From JAAYAE01 sp963678395 (GTDB lineage: Bacteria > Bacillota > Negativicutes > Acidaminococcales > Acidaminococcaceae), in assembly GCA_963678395.1 (NCBI GenBank), contig OY782827.1:1-64000 (forward strand): a stretch of DNA of 64,000 nt, written 5' to 3'. Shown here piece by piece: positions 1-9,684 of this stretch (positions are counted from its first letter, which is position 1; each line of letters starts with the position of its first letter). The notes under the pieces were generated by a model that saw only the letters and a program-made list of their open reading frames with translations, was not told the origin of the DNA and ran no database searches. The position numbers were made by a program, and so were the translations under genes.

Positions 1-562
1 TTATTCTTCTAAATGTTTGGTTGAAGAACATGACAATTTGTTAAACAGAGATTTCAAAAGTGCAGCAATCAACAAAAAATGGTGTACAGACATAACCTAT
101 ATCCATACAGTTATTGATGGTTGGACATATCTGGCGTCAGTAATGGACTTGGCCAGCAAGAAGATTATCGGCTATGCCTATGCAAAAAGGATGACAGCAG
201 AACTAGCGGTACAAGCTATTGAAAATGCCTGCCTTAATGTCAGTGATACAACAGGAATAATTTTGCATAGTGATCTTGGAACTCAATACACTAGTCAAAT
301 GTTTGAAGATGAGCTTGTAAGAAAAAATATGGTTCATTCTTACAGCCGTAAGGGAAACCCCTACGATAATGCCTGCATTGAATCTTTCCATTCCGGATTG
401 AAGAAGGAAGAAGTGAACCATAACAGGTATTATGATTTCAAGATGGCCGGTAAAGCCATCTTTGAATATATTGAATCATGGTATAACCGAAAGAGGATTC
501 ATGGCAGTATAAAGTATATGACTCCGCAGGAGTTTGAAGACGCAGCAAAATCTACAGCATAA
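1..562 (+). CDS. IS3-family transposase OrfB, C-terminal part (rve integrase core)
   Basis: This is the catalytic half of an IS3-type transposase that performs DNA strand transfer for the element. The frame is open from the window edge, so the real start lies upstream; the first internal ATG (17) is not the true start. The DDE residues are visible: the first Asp in TDITYIHTVIDG, the second in HSDLGTQYTS, and the Glu in ESFHSGLKKEE. The protein is identical over 181 residues to the copy at 26339-27142. The active-site residues are intact, so this copy could be functional if its 5' part is present. Confidence 0.9.
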   Translation, partial: YSSKCLVEEHDNLLNRDFKSAAINKKWCTDITYIHTVIDGWTYLASVMDLASKKIIGYAYAKRMTAELAVQAIENACLNVSDTTGIILHSDLGTQYTSQMFEDELVRKNMVHSYSRKGNPYDNACIESFHSGLKKEEVNHNRYYDFKMAGKAIFEYIESWYNRKRIHGSIKYMTPQEFEDAAKSTA

Positions 563-603
563 AAGTTAAACTATTTGTGTCTACAGTATTGACCTAGGTC
601 CAA
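1..603 (+). mobile_element. IS3-family insertion sequence, copy 1 (right part only)
   Basis: This is the right-hand part of an IS3-family element that begins before the window. The transposase reading frame and the following 40 bases match the second copy at 26299-27537 in opposite orientation, and I saw no difference in the stretches I compared. Identity continues to about position 603 (tip ...GACCTAGGTCCA) and then stops, so that is taken as the right end. It lies about 25 bp past the stop codon of the broken DUF3100 gene. Confidence 0.85.
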
Positions 604-626
604 AGTTTCAATCATATTATATGTTT

Positions 627-1429
627 TTATTTAGCAGCATCCTCCCCTGTTGGATATGCACCATACTTAAATTTATAAATATGTTTATACATACGTCCAG
701 TTAAAGGAAGCGCAATCCAAATGGCCATATACAATCCATCTAAACCTGACAACATATTGCTGGCAGCCCCGAAAGCAACTAGCTGATCGGACATTTGTGG
801 GTACATAGCACTTAAAGAACCTACTGCCGCCGTCATCATGCTGGCACTACCAACTCCTGAAGCCATAGCTAAAGCATAAGGATGAAAAGGTAAATATGCG
901 GCAGCCATACTAGCCATAAGGCCAAAAAAGATTGTACCAAAAACTGTACCACTAATATATACGCCCATAACTCCGCGACCTTCCGCAGAAATCTAACCCA
1001 TAACGTTCACCAATCAATGCTACATTTGGCTCTCTGGCTATAGAATGTGCCGCCCCTATGGTTTCGCGTTTCAAGCTAAAATACATAGCAAGGGGCACAC
1101 CTAAAAATATAGTTCCCAAGTTACCAAACTCTTGTAATATTAATGCCGGACTAGCACTAATAATTTTGGGCAAAGTCGGACCAACAAGAGTACCGTATCG
1201 CGCCATCAAAAGCATTAGCGTAATACCAAGTAAGGATCCCGCATCCTGCATATCGACCTTATTTACTACCTTTAAAAATTTAGGTGCTAGAAAAATACCG
1301 AAAATAAGAACATACAACATAGGTAATAATACTATTACCCCCACACCTAATTGGAATTTATGAATTCCAATTAATTCCGCAATAATAACTAACAGTAAAA
1401 CGATACCATGAAGCTTAAATTTTTTTCAT
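627..1429 (-). pseudogene. DUF3100 family membrane permease, two frameshifts
   Basis: Two overlapping reading frames, roughly 952-1429 and 627-985, together make one hydrophobic protein of the DUF3100 family (membrane proteins of unknown substrate, often beside M20 amidohydrolases). Conserved-looking text includes MGVYISGTVFGTIFFG and HPYALAMASGVGSASM. The natural start is the ATG at 1429, overlapping the stop of the M20 gene (ATGA). Reading on requires one A fewer in the A7 run at 1420-1426, giving MKKFKLHGIV. A second shift lies near 989-991, where one T too many breaks GERYGLD-SAEGRG. It is either a pseudogene or a site of base-calling error. Coupling to the M20 gene suggests uptake of the amide substrate. 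Confidence 0.75.
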
Positions 1430-2754
1430 TTTTCCAAAGTCCCCCCTTTACTAAAATACCCATCTAACTTTTTGACATATTCTTCCTTGGTAAGAATCGG
1501 TTTGTGCGTCGCTAAAATATTTTTCGCCTTTATACCTTCATCTGCCAAAAGATCTATAATCATCATGGCAAAAGTCTTGGCCGGCAAAATAGCCGCTGCA
1601 GCAAAATCAACTACACAAAAATCCTTAGTATGTAAAAGACCTGTAGTCCCACCAATAAAAGGATGAATAACAGGCATTAGATGAGAAACGTCACCCATAT
1701 CTGTAGAAGCGCTAAAATGTCCTGCATCCTTAATATCTACCTTAGGATCTGCAATTTTTGCATTTTCTACAAATAAATCATTCAACGCGTCATTGCAAAC
1801 CAACGGTAATTGTCCCGGTAGCGTATCTATGACAACTTTAGCACCAATAGCAGCTCCACCAGCTTTCAAAGCAGCATCAACTTTAGCACTTGTAGCTTCC
1901 ATAGCCTCCATTGTTTTAGCACGCACATAAGTTTCAACCCTTACATCAGCAGGAACGCTGTTAACTAAATCTCCTCCTTTAGTAATAATAGGATGTACTC
2001 TAATAACATCTTTTTCTCTAAAGGTTTCTCGCAAAGCATTAATGCCCATAAGTCCGAGCATTGCAGCATTTAGCGCATTAATGCCTTGGTCAGGAGCATC
2101 TGCAGCATGAGCTGTCTTACCAATATACTGTACAGTTTTGCCCACAAAGCCATTACTAGATTGGCCTATGGAAACCGTAGGTCTAGGCATATTTTTGTCA
2201 GAGTGAATCTGCATTGCCATATCAACATCATCAAATTCTCCCAGATATATTAATTCACCCTTGCCATGTAAAAAATGTAATTTATCTTCTGCAATTAACC
2301 TCTTGCGGTAATCAAGTTCTACATATTCTTCTGCCGGTACACCAAAAAAGACAACATCTCCGGCCAAATCAGCCAAAACTCCTGATTTCACTAAACCATA
2401 AGCAGCACCAATCATAGCGGCTTGTTGTATGTTGTGTCCGCAGGCATGAGCAGCGCCGGTTAATGGGTTTGCGTTTGGACTGTCTGGGCCGCCAATAGCG
2501 TCTAATTCACTAAGAACAGCTATTGTCGGCCCTTTTTTACCACAATGAACACGACCCTTAACTCCGGTAATTGCCAGACCCTCACGATAGGCGATGCCAA
2601 GTTCCTCAAAAACAGCTTTCATTTTATTTGCAGTACTAGTTTCTTTAAATCCAAGCTCAGGTTCCTTGGCAACGTTTTCAGCATAGGCAGCAATTTTAGC
2701 TGCATCGGAATCTATAGCCAAACAAACCCTCTGTTTTAATTCCATTCTATCCAT
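1426..2754 (-). CDS. M20 family amidohydrolase (AbgB/peptidase M20D-like)
   Basis: This is a predicted cytoplasmic zinc-dependent amidohydrolase of about 442 residues that cleaves an N-acyl or dipeptide-like amide. Metal-site motifs typical of M20 are visible: ELDAIGG near residue 85, HACGHN near 105, PAEEYV near 145 and a C-terminal GTTGLLHTKDF region. The chosen start (MDRMELKQ) has a strong ribosome site, a run of five G eight bases upstream; an earlier in-frame ATG lacks one. The gene overlaps the DUF3100 permease start by an ATGA junction, so the two form a transport-plus-hydrolysis pair. The exact substrate is not readable from the sequence; p-aminobenzoyl-glutamate-like amides are one possibility. 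Confidence 0.85.
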   Translation of the reverse strand: MDRMELKQRVCLAIDSDAAKIAAYAENVAKEPELGFKETSTANKMKAVFEELGIAYREGLAITGVKGRVHCGKKGPTIAVLSELDAIGGPDSPNANPLTGAAHACGHNIQQAAMIGAAYGLVKSGVLADLAGDVVFFGVPAEEYVELDYRKRLIAEDKLHFLHGKGELIYLGEFDDVDMAMQIHSDKNMPRPTVSIGQSSNGFVGKTVQYIGKTAHAADAPDQGINALNAAMLGLMGINALRETFREKDVIRVHPIITKGGDLVNSVPADVRVETYVRAKTMEAMEATSAKVDAALKAGGAAIGAKVVIDTLPGQLPLVCNDALNDLFVENAKIADPKVDIKDAGHFSASTDMGDVSHLMPVIHPFIGGTTGLLHTKDFCVVDFAAAAILPAKTFAMMIIDLLADEGIKAKNILATHKPILTKEEYVKKLDGYFSKGGTLEK

Positions 2755-2993
2755 AATTATCCCCCTATAGTTATACAAATATACATTATATATATTACAA
2801 CTAATATCATTTTTGTACAAGAGTTGGAAAGCATATTATTAATAATATACATAGTGTTAATGCCAATCTGGCAAAAAGGCTACTGCCTTTTGCTATACCC
2901 ATTAATATTTCTGAAATCAACGAAAATAGTAATTTCTGTATTTCTAAACTTAGACTTTTTACTTTCTTTAAAAGTTTTCCTAGATCCACGGTA

Positions 2994-3022
2994 TTGTAGG
3001 TTATTTATACATATGCTACAAT
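2994..3022 (+). promoter_or_regulatory. Putative sigma-A promoter for cysE
   Basis: TTGTAG at 2994-2999 and TACAAT at 3017-3022 are separated by exactly 17 bases, 46 bases before the cysE start. Both boxes are one or two bases from the vegetative consensus. The rest of the 2755-3067 gap is AT-rich and shows no gene. Confidence 0.5.
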
Positions 3023-3067
3023 AAAATAATAAATTATAATATTACCTTAGAAAAGAAGGAGCTCTTC

Positions 3068-3775
3068 ATGTTTGCAAAATTAAAAGAAGATATTGAAGTC
3101 GTCATGCAAAGAGATCCAGCAGCAAAAACAAAACTGGAGATAGTTCTTTGTTATCCAGGACTACACGCTATTTGGCTCCATCGCATAGCTCATACCATGT
3201 ATGAACATGGGTGGATAGTTTTACCTCGCTTGATTAATACTTTTTCTCGTTTTTTAACGGGTATAGATATCCATCCCGGTGCCAAACTTGGCCGCGGGCT
3301 TTTTATTGACCATGGCATGGGGGTCGTTATTGGCGAAACCTGTGAAATAGGTATCAATGTAACATTATATCAAGGCGTAACCCTTGGTGGTACAGGCAAA
3401 GAAAAAGGTAAACGACACCCTACGATTGGCGACAACGTCGTTGTAGCCAGCGGAGCCAAAGTACTAGGTTCCTTCTCTGTTGGTGCCAATTCCAAAATAG
3501 GTTCCGGTTCCGTGGTTTTGCAGGAAGTTCCTGCCAATTCAGTCGTTGTTGGTATTCCAGGCCGTGTAGTTACGCAAAACGGGCGCCGTATTAACGAACC
3601 TGAAGACGGAATTGATTTAAATCATGATATTTTACCTGATCCGGTTGCCGACTATGAAACTGCGCTGGACAAACATATGAAAATCATTGATGACCGACTT
3701 AAGGGCCTAGAAAAAATGATTATTGCTAAAAACAAAGAATTTTTATGTGATAAAAAAACAGAGAGGAAGGGATAA
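3068..3775 (+). CDS. cysE: Serine O-acetyltransferase
   Basis: The enzyme transfers acetyl from acetyl-CoA to serine, giving O-acetylserine for cysteine synthesis. The 235-residue protein has the N-terminal helical part (residues 1-60) and then a left-handed beta-helix of hexapeptide repeats (about 65-165), with GIDIHPGAKLGRGLFIDHG containing the catalytic-site Asp-His pair and GVTLGGTGKEKGKRHP, the cofactor loop. Its length is typical of the short Gram-positive type. AAGGAG lies eight bases before the ATG. The next gene starts one base after its stop, so both are co-transcribed. No cysK follows here. Confidence 0.95.
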   Translation: MFAKLKEDIEVVMQRDPAAKTKLEIVLCYPGLHAIWLHRIAHTMYEHGWIVLPRLINTFSRFLTGIDIHPGAKLGRGLFIDHGMGVVIGETCEIGINVTLYQGVTLGGTGKEKGKRHPTIGDNVVVASGAKVLGSFSVGANSKIGSGSVVLQEVPANSVVVGIPGRVVTQNGRRINEPEDGIDLNHDILPDPVADYETALDKHMKIIDDRLKGLEKMIIAKNKEFLCDKKTERKG

Positions 3776-3776
3776 T

Positions 3777-5186
3777 ATGAGCAAAAAAATGACCTCACAA
3801 GAAGCTATCGTTGAGGCCAAGCGTTGTCTCCATTGTGCCACTCCATCTTGTCGTTTAGGTTGCCCCATTAACAACGATATCCCTGCTTTCATACATGCTC
3901 TTAGCTTAGGCAATTTTGGTGATGCTTTTTTCTCCTTGGTAAAAGAAAATTCTTTGCCTGCAATTTGCGGACGTTTATGCGCTCATGAAAAACAATGTGA
4001 GCCCAAATGTGTTTTATCTAAAGACAGCAACCCCATTAATATAAGTGCCTTAGAAACCTTCTTAGCTGAATTTTCCTATGACCACAAACTAACACCTTTG
4101 GGAAAATCCAAGGGCTCTGCCGGTAAAATAGCAGTTATCGGTTCCGGTCCCACAGGGCTATCAGTAGCCGGCGAATTGGCGAAAAAAGATTTTGATGTTA
4201 CTGTCTATGAAGGTCAGCATGAACTTGGTGGTGTCCTATTATACGGCATACCTGAATTTCGTTTAGACAAAAATATCGTGCATAAAGAAATTGATAATCT
4301 AGGACACTATGGTGTGAAATATATTACAGGAGCCTTAATAGGCAAAGATTTAACTTTAGACGATTTGTTTACCAAAGGTTATAAGGCCATCTTTATAGGC
4401 ATTGGCAGTGCTCTTCCTAAAACTCTTGCTATACCAGGTCATGATTTAACAGGTATTTTATCTGCTAATTACTTTTTACGCATGGTAATCCTAGCTGACA
4501 GCGGTAAATTAGATAATAAAGAAACTTTACTAAGCAATGAAGATGAGGTGGTAATTATTGGTGGCGGTAATGTAGCAATAGATGCCGCACGCATAGCTGT
4601 TGCCCGCGGTGCCAAGCTAGTCACTGTAGTCTATCACAAGAGTCCTAAGGAAATGTCTTGCTTGGCAACAGCTTGTACTGCCGCTCTTAAAGAAGGAGTC
4701 CAATTTAAATTTTTACGTCAGCCTACAGCATATTTAAACAATAAGCAAATGCGTACTTTAGGTGCTACACGTAAACCTCAAGAAATATCCGATAACACTA
4801 AAGTTTCCGGAATTATGTTGCAGCATGTAACTAAAGATGCCAAAGGTGATTTTATCCATACTGGTGGTCAAGACGTTATTGCCTGCACTTGCATTATTCT
4901 AGCGATTGGTCAACGTCCTGCCGCGAGCATATTTTCCACTACTAGTGGCATAAAAATTGACGACCAAGGCTTTGTAATAACAAAAGATCATCCATATGGT
5001 ATGACTACCAGGTCCGGAGTCTTTAGTGCCGGAGATGCTGTAAATGGTCCCAGTACCGTAGTGCTTGCCATTGAAGATTCCAAAAAAGTAGTAAAAGGTA
5101 TAACAGAGTATGTCTCACGTTTTTCGTTATTATATTTAAACTTCTTGTTCAGCAATTTTTACTTTGTATTCTTTCTCTTCTTGTAA
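3777..5186 (+). CDS. GltD-like NAD(P)H-dependent flavoprotein oxidoreductase
   Basis: This stand-alone homologue of the glutamate synthase small subunit moves electrons between NAD(P)H, FAD and iron-sulfur clusters. The N-terminal Fer4_20 region has two cysteine sets (CLHCATPSCRLGCP near 20 and CGRLCAHEKQCEPKC near 65). An FAD site AVIGSGPTGLSVAGELA lies near 120, a second nucleotide site VVIIGGGNVAIDAARIA near 258, and the closing FAD motif FSAGDAVNGPSTVVLAIEDS near 420. A gltB subunit is absent, so the physiological partner is unknown. The last 20 or so residues are an odd hydrophobic tail (LLYLNFLFSNFYFVFFLFL) read through the antisense of the convergent symporter gene, so the original stop may have been lost. 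Confidence 0.88.
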   Translation: MSKKMTSQEAIVEAKRCLHCATPSCRLGCPINNDIPAFIHALSLGNFGDAFFSLVKENSLPAICGRLCAHEKQCEPKCVLSKDSNPINISALETFLAEFSYDHKLTPLGKSKGSAGKIAVIGSGPTGLSVAGELAKKDFDVTVYEGQHELGGVLLYGIPEFRLDKNIVHKEIDNLGHYGVKYITGALIGKDLTLDDLFTKGYKAIFIGIGSALPKTLAIPGHDLTGILSANYFLRMVILADSGKLDNKETLLSNEDEVVIIGGGNVAIDAARIAVARGAKLVTVVYHKSPKEMSCLATACTAALKEGVQFKFLRQPTAYLNNKQMRTLGATRKPQEISDNTKVSGIMLQHVTKDAKGDFIHTGGQDVIACTCIILAIGQRPAASIFSTTSGIKIDDQGFVITKDHPYGMTTRSGVFSAGDAVNGPSTVVLAIEDSKKVVKGITEYVSRFSLLYLNFLFSNFYFVFFLFL

Positions 5187-6506
5187 CTTTACTTCAAAAG
5201 CCTTTGTTTCTTCCAATACAACTCCGGATAACGCAACAAGCGCTATTAAATTAGGCACTGCCATAAGTCCATTAAAAATATCTGCTAAATTCCAAACCAA
5301 ACTTAAACTGCTCACTGCTCCCACAAAAACTGCCAGCGTATAAACTATACGATAACCTATAACTGCTTTTACGCCCACTAAATATTCAAAATATTTTTCA
5401 CCATAATAACACCAGCCTAAAATAGTGGAATACGCGAAAAATATTAATCCTATAGCCACAATATATTTACCCATGCCTGGCAAAAAACCATTAAAAGCAT
5501 TACTGGTAAGTGCGGCGCCATTAAGATCTCCGTCTTGCCACGCTCCACTCATAACAACAACTATCCCTGTTACAGAACAAACAATAATAGTGTCTATAAA
5601 TGTCCCCAACATTGAAACAAGTGCCTGCCTACCCGGCATATCTGTTTTGGCAGCAGCTGCTGCAATAGGGGCTGAACCAAGTCCTGCTTCATTAGAAAAA
5701 ACTCCTCGTGCCACACCAAAACGAATAACCGTTCCTAAGGCACCACCGGCTACAGCTTTACCAGTAAAAGCATCTCCTAAAATCAAAGAAAATACTCCAG
5801 GTATTTTATCCAAATTCATGAAAATAATAAAGAGTCCGCCTGCCATATAAAATGTTGCCATAGCAGGTACCATAACACCTGTAGCTTTACCAATACCTTT
5901 AATACCTGCCAATACTACTAATCCTGTAAACACAGTCAAAATTATACCGGTATAAATTTCTGACACACCAAAATTCTCTTTAACTACCATGGCAACGGAA
6001 TTAGATTGCACCATATTACCGATACCAAAAGCCGCAAAAGCGCCAAAGAAAGCAAACGCACTGGCCAACCATTTTGAATTCATACCATTTTTAATATAAT
6101 ACATAGGTCCGCCAGCCATAAGACCATTAGCTTTACGTTCTCTAAACCTTACAGCTAAAATTGCCTCTGCATATTTAATGGCCATGCCGAAAAATGCCGA
6201 AAGCCACATCCAGAAAAGTGCTCCTGGACCGCCAGCTACAACTGCTGTAGACACGCCAACAATATTCCCGGTTCCAATAGTAGCGGCTAAAGCCGTCATT
6301 AAAGCTTGAAATTGTGAAATATCGCCCTCGCTATCATTACATTTACTAGGCGTGAACGCAATTTTAAATCCCGGAAACAATTTACGCACTTGCAATAACC
6401 GTAACTTAAATGTTAAAAAAATTCCCGTACCCACTAGTAGCACCAATAAAGATACACCCCAAACCATACCGCTAATTGCCACTAAAATACCATTCAAATT
6501 TTCCAT
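5136..6506 (-). CDS. Alanine/glycine:cation symporter (AGCS family)
   Basis: This is an inner-membrane sodium-coupled uptake protein for alanine or glycine, 456 residues, with about ten hydrophobic segments. The family region TALAATIGTGNIVGVSTAVV lies near 70-90, followed by GPMYYIKNGM near 135 and FSNEAGLGSAPIAAAAA near 275. Its ribosome site (GAGGGGAAG) sits just before the ATG. It is transcribed toward the GltD-like gene, and the two coding regions overlap by 51 bp at their 3' ends, leaving no room for a terminator between them. Confidence 0.92.
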   Translation of the reverse strand: MENLNGILVAISGMVWGVSLLVLLVGTGIFLTFKLRLLQVRKLFPGFKIAFTPSKCNDSEGDISQFQALMTALAATIGTGNIVGVSTAVVAGGPGALFWMWLSAFFGMAIKYAEAILAVRFRERKANGLMAGGPMYYIKNGMNSKWLASAFAFFGAFAAFGIGNMVQSNSVAMVVKENFGVSEIYTGIILTVFTGLVVLAGIKGIGKATGVMVPAMATFYMAGGLFIIFMNLDKIPGVFSLILGDAFTGKAVAGGALGTVIRFGVARGVFSNEAGLGSAPIAAAAAKTDMPGRQALVSMLGTFIDTIIVCSVTGIVVVMSGAWQDGDLNGAALTSNAFNGFLPGMGKYIVAIGLIFFAYSTILGWCYYGEKYFEYLVGVKAVIGYRIVYTLAVFVGAVSSLSLVWNLADIFNGLMAVPNLIALVALSGVVLEETKAFEVKLQEEKEYKVKIAEQEV

Positions 6507-6530
6507 TTTTCTCTTCCCCTCATTAATAGT

Positions 6531-7838
6531 TTATTTTTTCCAGGCTTTTAGCTCATCGCAGAAATCTTCCCATAAATCTTGCAACATATTTATGGACGCT
6601 TCCACTTTTGCGCTTTCCCACCCAGTAAACACCGCTGCCTCATAGTGCAAAGCATCGTTGTCATCGGTTATAACAGTTTCGGCCAATTGACTATTAACAT
6701 AATCATCATGTAGAAACCCTAACATATCTTGTAGACGTTTCAATTTGCGCAACATATTCCCTGTCCCTTTATTAACCTCGGGAAAGCTCATTAGTGCATA
6801 ACGAAAACGTTTTACTTTTATTCTAATTTTATGCGCGGCCTGCATATCCGAAAATTCTGGATAGCGTTCGGTCAAAAGCATAAGATTATTGCTCCATTGC
6901 TTTAACCTCGCTAGAAGAAATTTTCTCAATATTTTTGCACTGTATGCCGGCGTTATCGGCCTATTTTGCAACCACAAGAGCAATTGTGTAAGTTCCAAGG
7001 TAATAGACTCCAACGTTAATTGTGTCCTAATACGCTTAACTTCCACGGCACTAGCTTGAACAAAAATTTTCTCCAAATGACAAGGGTTTGGTAGTTCTTC
7101 CTTAGCAATTTCTTGCATACGTACCAAACTCATAATAACAACATCTAATTCACGTAACCTGCTCAGTTCTTCACCTTGCTCGCGCATTTTTTTTGCCAAT
7201 CCATACATTCTACAAGTTTTAAAGCCGGCTTAAAGAAAGACAGACATGAGCGCAAGCGTCTTATTTTAATCCTGAGTTGGCGCAAATAGACACGTTCCAA
7301 GGGTTTTGTCAAAAACTTTTCCCAAGCACCACTAACAGCATAAATTTGCCAACCCAAATGACAATATACCCCGCTATTAATATTCGTTTTTTTGTAAGCC
7401 TGCAGAGACAGTGGATCAAAAGAATCCTGCAATTGCTTAATGCGCTCATACATGTCAGGTTCTACCAAAATTAGTGGTAGCGACTGCAAGAGCTGTGCAA
7501 CTAGTTTTTCAACTCTTACACTAAACTTGGCAGCATAGCTTATATATATCATTCTGGTGAACAATGGTATCATTAAACACGGCTACGCCATTTTCTACCC
7601 ACAACTTAACAGATTCTTTTTCCGCCTTTATTTTCAACTCTTGTCTACAATACTGCCTTTTCACCTTGTTTTTTCTACCATAGAGGCAAAGATTTTTCTT
7701 TTCCTCTATTTTTTCATATTTTTGTAGTGAAAAAAATTTTTTAGTATTTATTTTATTTAGCAGCAGCTCTAGCGACATATTCTCGAAGGCATGCAAACAT
7801 ATAATATTCATAATAAAAGATTCCTTTTCTATACACAC
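6531..7838 (-). pseudogene. CHAD-domain protein, two frameshifts
   Basis: Three successive frames (7521-7838, 7163-7573, 6531-7208) join into one alpha-helical, basic CHAD-domain protein. CHAD helices with conserved basic residues are seen in LRQLRIKIRRLRSCLSFFKP and AAHKIRIKVKRFRYALMSF; CHAD domains bind polyphosphate. The N-terminal 100 residues resemble the end of a CYTH/triphosphate-tunnel domain but lack its ExExK start, so that domain is truncated or degenerate. Breaks lie in an AT repeat near 7545 and in the 8-base A run at 7187-7194, where one more A restores WQKKMREQGEELSRLRELD. It is probably inactive unless these are read errors. Confidence 0.65.
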
Positions 7839-8092
7839 GCTATTCTTATCCGCTTAAATTATTCTCCAATAATAAATGCTTATTTATTAAACCCATCACA
7901 ATATATCAGCAATTTATGACCCAAGCAATTCGCCCGAATTCATATATATTACTTGCCACATTTTTATATTATAGCACGTTATCAGAAATTTGTGATAATA
8001 CCACAGCATCTTTAGCTTTAGTATTCAGTATACTTTTCTTGTGCTTTATGTTTTTCAATGTTAAAATAAGTTTATACAAAGGAGGGGTTTTA

Positions 8093-9139
8093 GTGAACGT
8101 TTTTACCGACATTGAGCAATGGTTCCTACCATTGTTAGTGCTCATATTCTTTTTGTTGCTATTTGGCTTATTCCACTGGTTGTTTTTACGCATAGTAAAA
8201 ATAGTAACAAACAAATTACCCCTTTATACCGACAATGATATCGCCAATGCCTTTGACAAACCTGCTCGCTTAATAATTATAGTTCTTGGCTTTTACCTAA
8301 TGCTCAAAGTATCGCCGCTTTTTTCTATAACAGAAAACATTATAGTCATTAAAGGCGTGCATACCTGTGTAATATTTTGTATTTTCTGGATAGCATATAA
8401 TTTATCTACATCCACAAATAGTTTATTTATCCATTTATTAAACAAAATGGGTTTCAAGGTTTATGCTTCCATTTCTAACATGCTGTCAGCTTTTTTTCAC
8501 ACAATTCTTATTGTCTTGGGTGCTGCCATGATAATCAGCGAGTGGGGCTATGATATTAATGGGTTTATAGCCGGCCTGTCTTTAGGCGGTTTGGCAATTT
8601 CCCTTGCAGCCAAAGATACTCTCTCTAATATTTTCGCAGGCATGATAATTTTAGCAGATAAACCTTTTAGCGTGGGTGACTGGGTTGTTTGTAACAACAT
8701 CGAAGGCTCCATCGAACAAATAGCTTTTCGCAGCACAAGCATCCGCACTATAGAACAAGCCTTAGTTTATATTCCCAATTCGTTACTTACCAATACTCCC
8801 ATTATTAACTACACTAAACGGAATAAACGCCGCATTGATATTACCATTGGTGTTGTTTACAAAACAACGCAAGAACAACTACATGAAATTGTGCAGAAAG
8901 CAAAAGAAAGCCTTATTAAAAATGATGACATTTGTGATGAAGACATTCTTGTTGTGTTCAATCAAATGAACAATAGTAGTTTAGATATACGTATAATTTG
9001 TTATTCACATTTTACTGATTATACTTCTTATACCTATGCTAAAGAAAAAGTTAATTTTGATATTTTAGGAATTCTAGAAGAAGTTGGGACCTCTGCAGCC
9101 TTTCCAAGTACCAGTGTATACATTGAAAACAATGATTAA
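8093..9139 (+). CDS. MscS-family mechanosensitive ion channel
   Basis: This is a small-conductance channel of the inner membrane that releases solutes on hypo-osmotic shock, about 348 residues. Several transmembrane segments precede the pore helix GLSLGGLAISLAAKDTLSN, followed by the beta domain with DKPFSVGDWV and the C-terminal cytoplasmic cage. The GTG start at 8093 is chosen because AAAGGAGGGG ends five bases upstream; an earlier in-frame ATG at 7916 lacks a ribosome site. It stands alone and ends before a bidirectional terminator. Confidence 0.9.
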   Translation: MNVFTDIEQWFLPLLVLIFFLLLFGLFHWLFLRIVKIVTNKLPLYTDNDIANAFDKPARLIIIVLGFYLMLKVSPLFSITENIIVIKGVHTCVIFCIFWIAYNLSTSTNSLFIHLLNKMGFKVYASISNMLSAFFHTILIVLGAAMIISEWGYDINGFIAGLSLGGLAISLAAKDTLSNIFAGMIILADKPFSVGDWVVCNNIEGSIEQIAFRSTSIRTIEQALVYIPNSLLTNTPIINYTKRNKRRIDITIGVVYKTTQEQLHEIVQKAKESLIKNDDICDEDILVVFNQMNNSSLDIRIICYSHFTDYTSYTYAKEKVNFDILGILEEVGTSAAFPSTSVYIENND

Positions 9140-9173
9140 TAAAACTAATGAGGCAACTTAAATTTTTAACCAC

Positions 9174-9226
9174 ATAAAAAACCATCTATTACGGTTAGTG
9201 TCTTAACCTTAATAGATGGTTTTTTC
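9174..9226. terminator. Bidirectional intrinsic terminator between mscS and aroQ
   Basis: The arms AAAAACCATCTATTA and TTAATAGATGG flank a short inner stem (CGGTTA with TTAACC) and are bordered by an A run on the left and a T run on the right. It can end both the rightward mscS transcript and the long leftward aromatic operon. Confidence 0.85.
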
Positions 9227-9246
9227 ATTAGACAAACCAAAAAATT

Positions 9247-9684
9247 TTATTCAGCCGCTACATTAGTGGCTAAATACCTCATAGCCAAACTATAACCAGC
9301 AAAACCCAAACCACAAATCTGACCTAAGCAGCCAGCAACAGTAACAGCGTGTTGCCTAAATTCTTCCCGCATATGAATGTTGCTTATATGCACCTCTATA
9401 GTCGGTAGATTAACAGCCTTTAAAGCATCTAAGATAGCAATACTATAATGAGTATAAGCAGCCGGATTAATAACTATACCATCGAAAGTATCCAAGGCAT
9501 CTTGAATAAAAGTCACTAACTCACCCTCGCTATTTGATTGTTTAATTTCAACTTCTACATCTAGCTCTTGAGCCGTGCTTTGAATATATTGACATAAAGC
9601 CACATAATCATCTTGCCCATAAACTTCTCGTTCTCTAGTACCTAATAAATTTATATTAGGCCCATTTAAAACCAAAATTCTCAT
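9247..9684 (-). CDS. aroQ: 3-Dehydroquinate dehydratase, type II
   Basis: This enzyme dehydrates 3-dehydroquinate to 3-dehydroshikimate, the third step of the shikimate pathway. The 145-residue length and the motifs are those of type II dehydroquinases: NGPNINLLGTREREVYG at the N terminus with the catalytic Tyr, NSEGELV near 50, INPAAYTHYS near 75, and EVHISNIHMREEFR near 98. It is the last gene of the aromatic operon; its start overlaps the aroK stop by four bases. Confidence 0.97.
   Translation of the reverse strand: MRILVLNGPNINLLGTREREVYGQDDYVALCQYIQSTAQELDVEVEIKQSNSEGELVTFIQDALDTFDGIVINPAAYTHYSIAILDALKAVNLPTIEVHISNIHMREEFRQHAVTVAGCLGQICGLGFAGYSLAMRYLATNVAAE

Noticed and set aside
5425..5850. 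Long plus-strand frame antisense to the alanine/glycine symporter
   Set aside because: It is a Pro/Ile-rich shadow of a well-supported membrane gene and has no ribosome site or recognisable domain.
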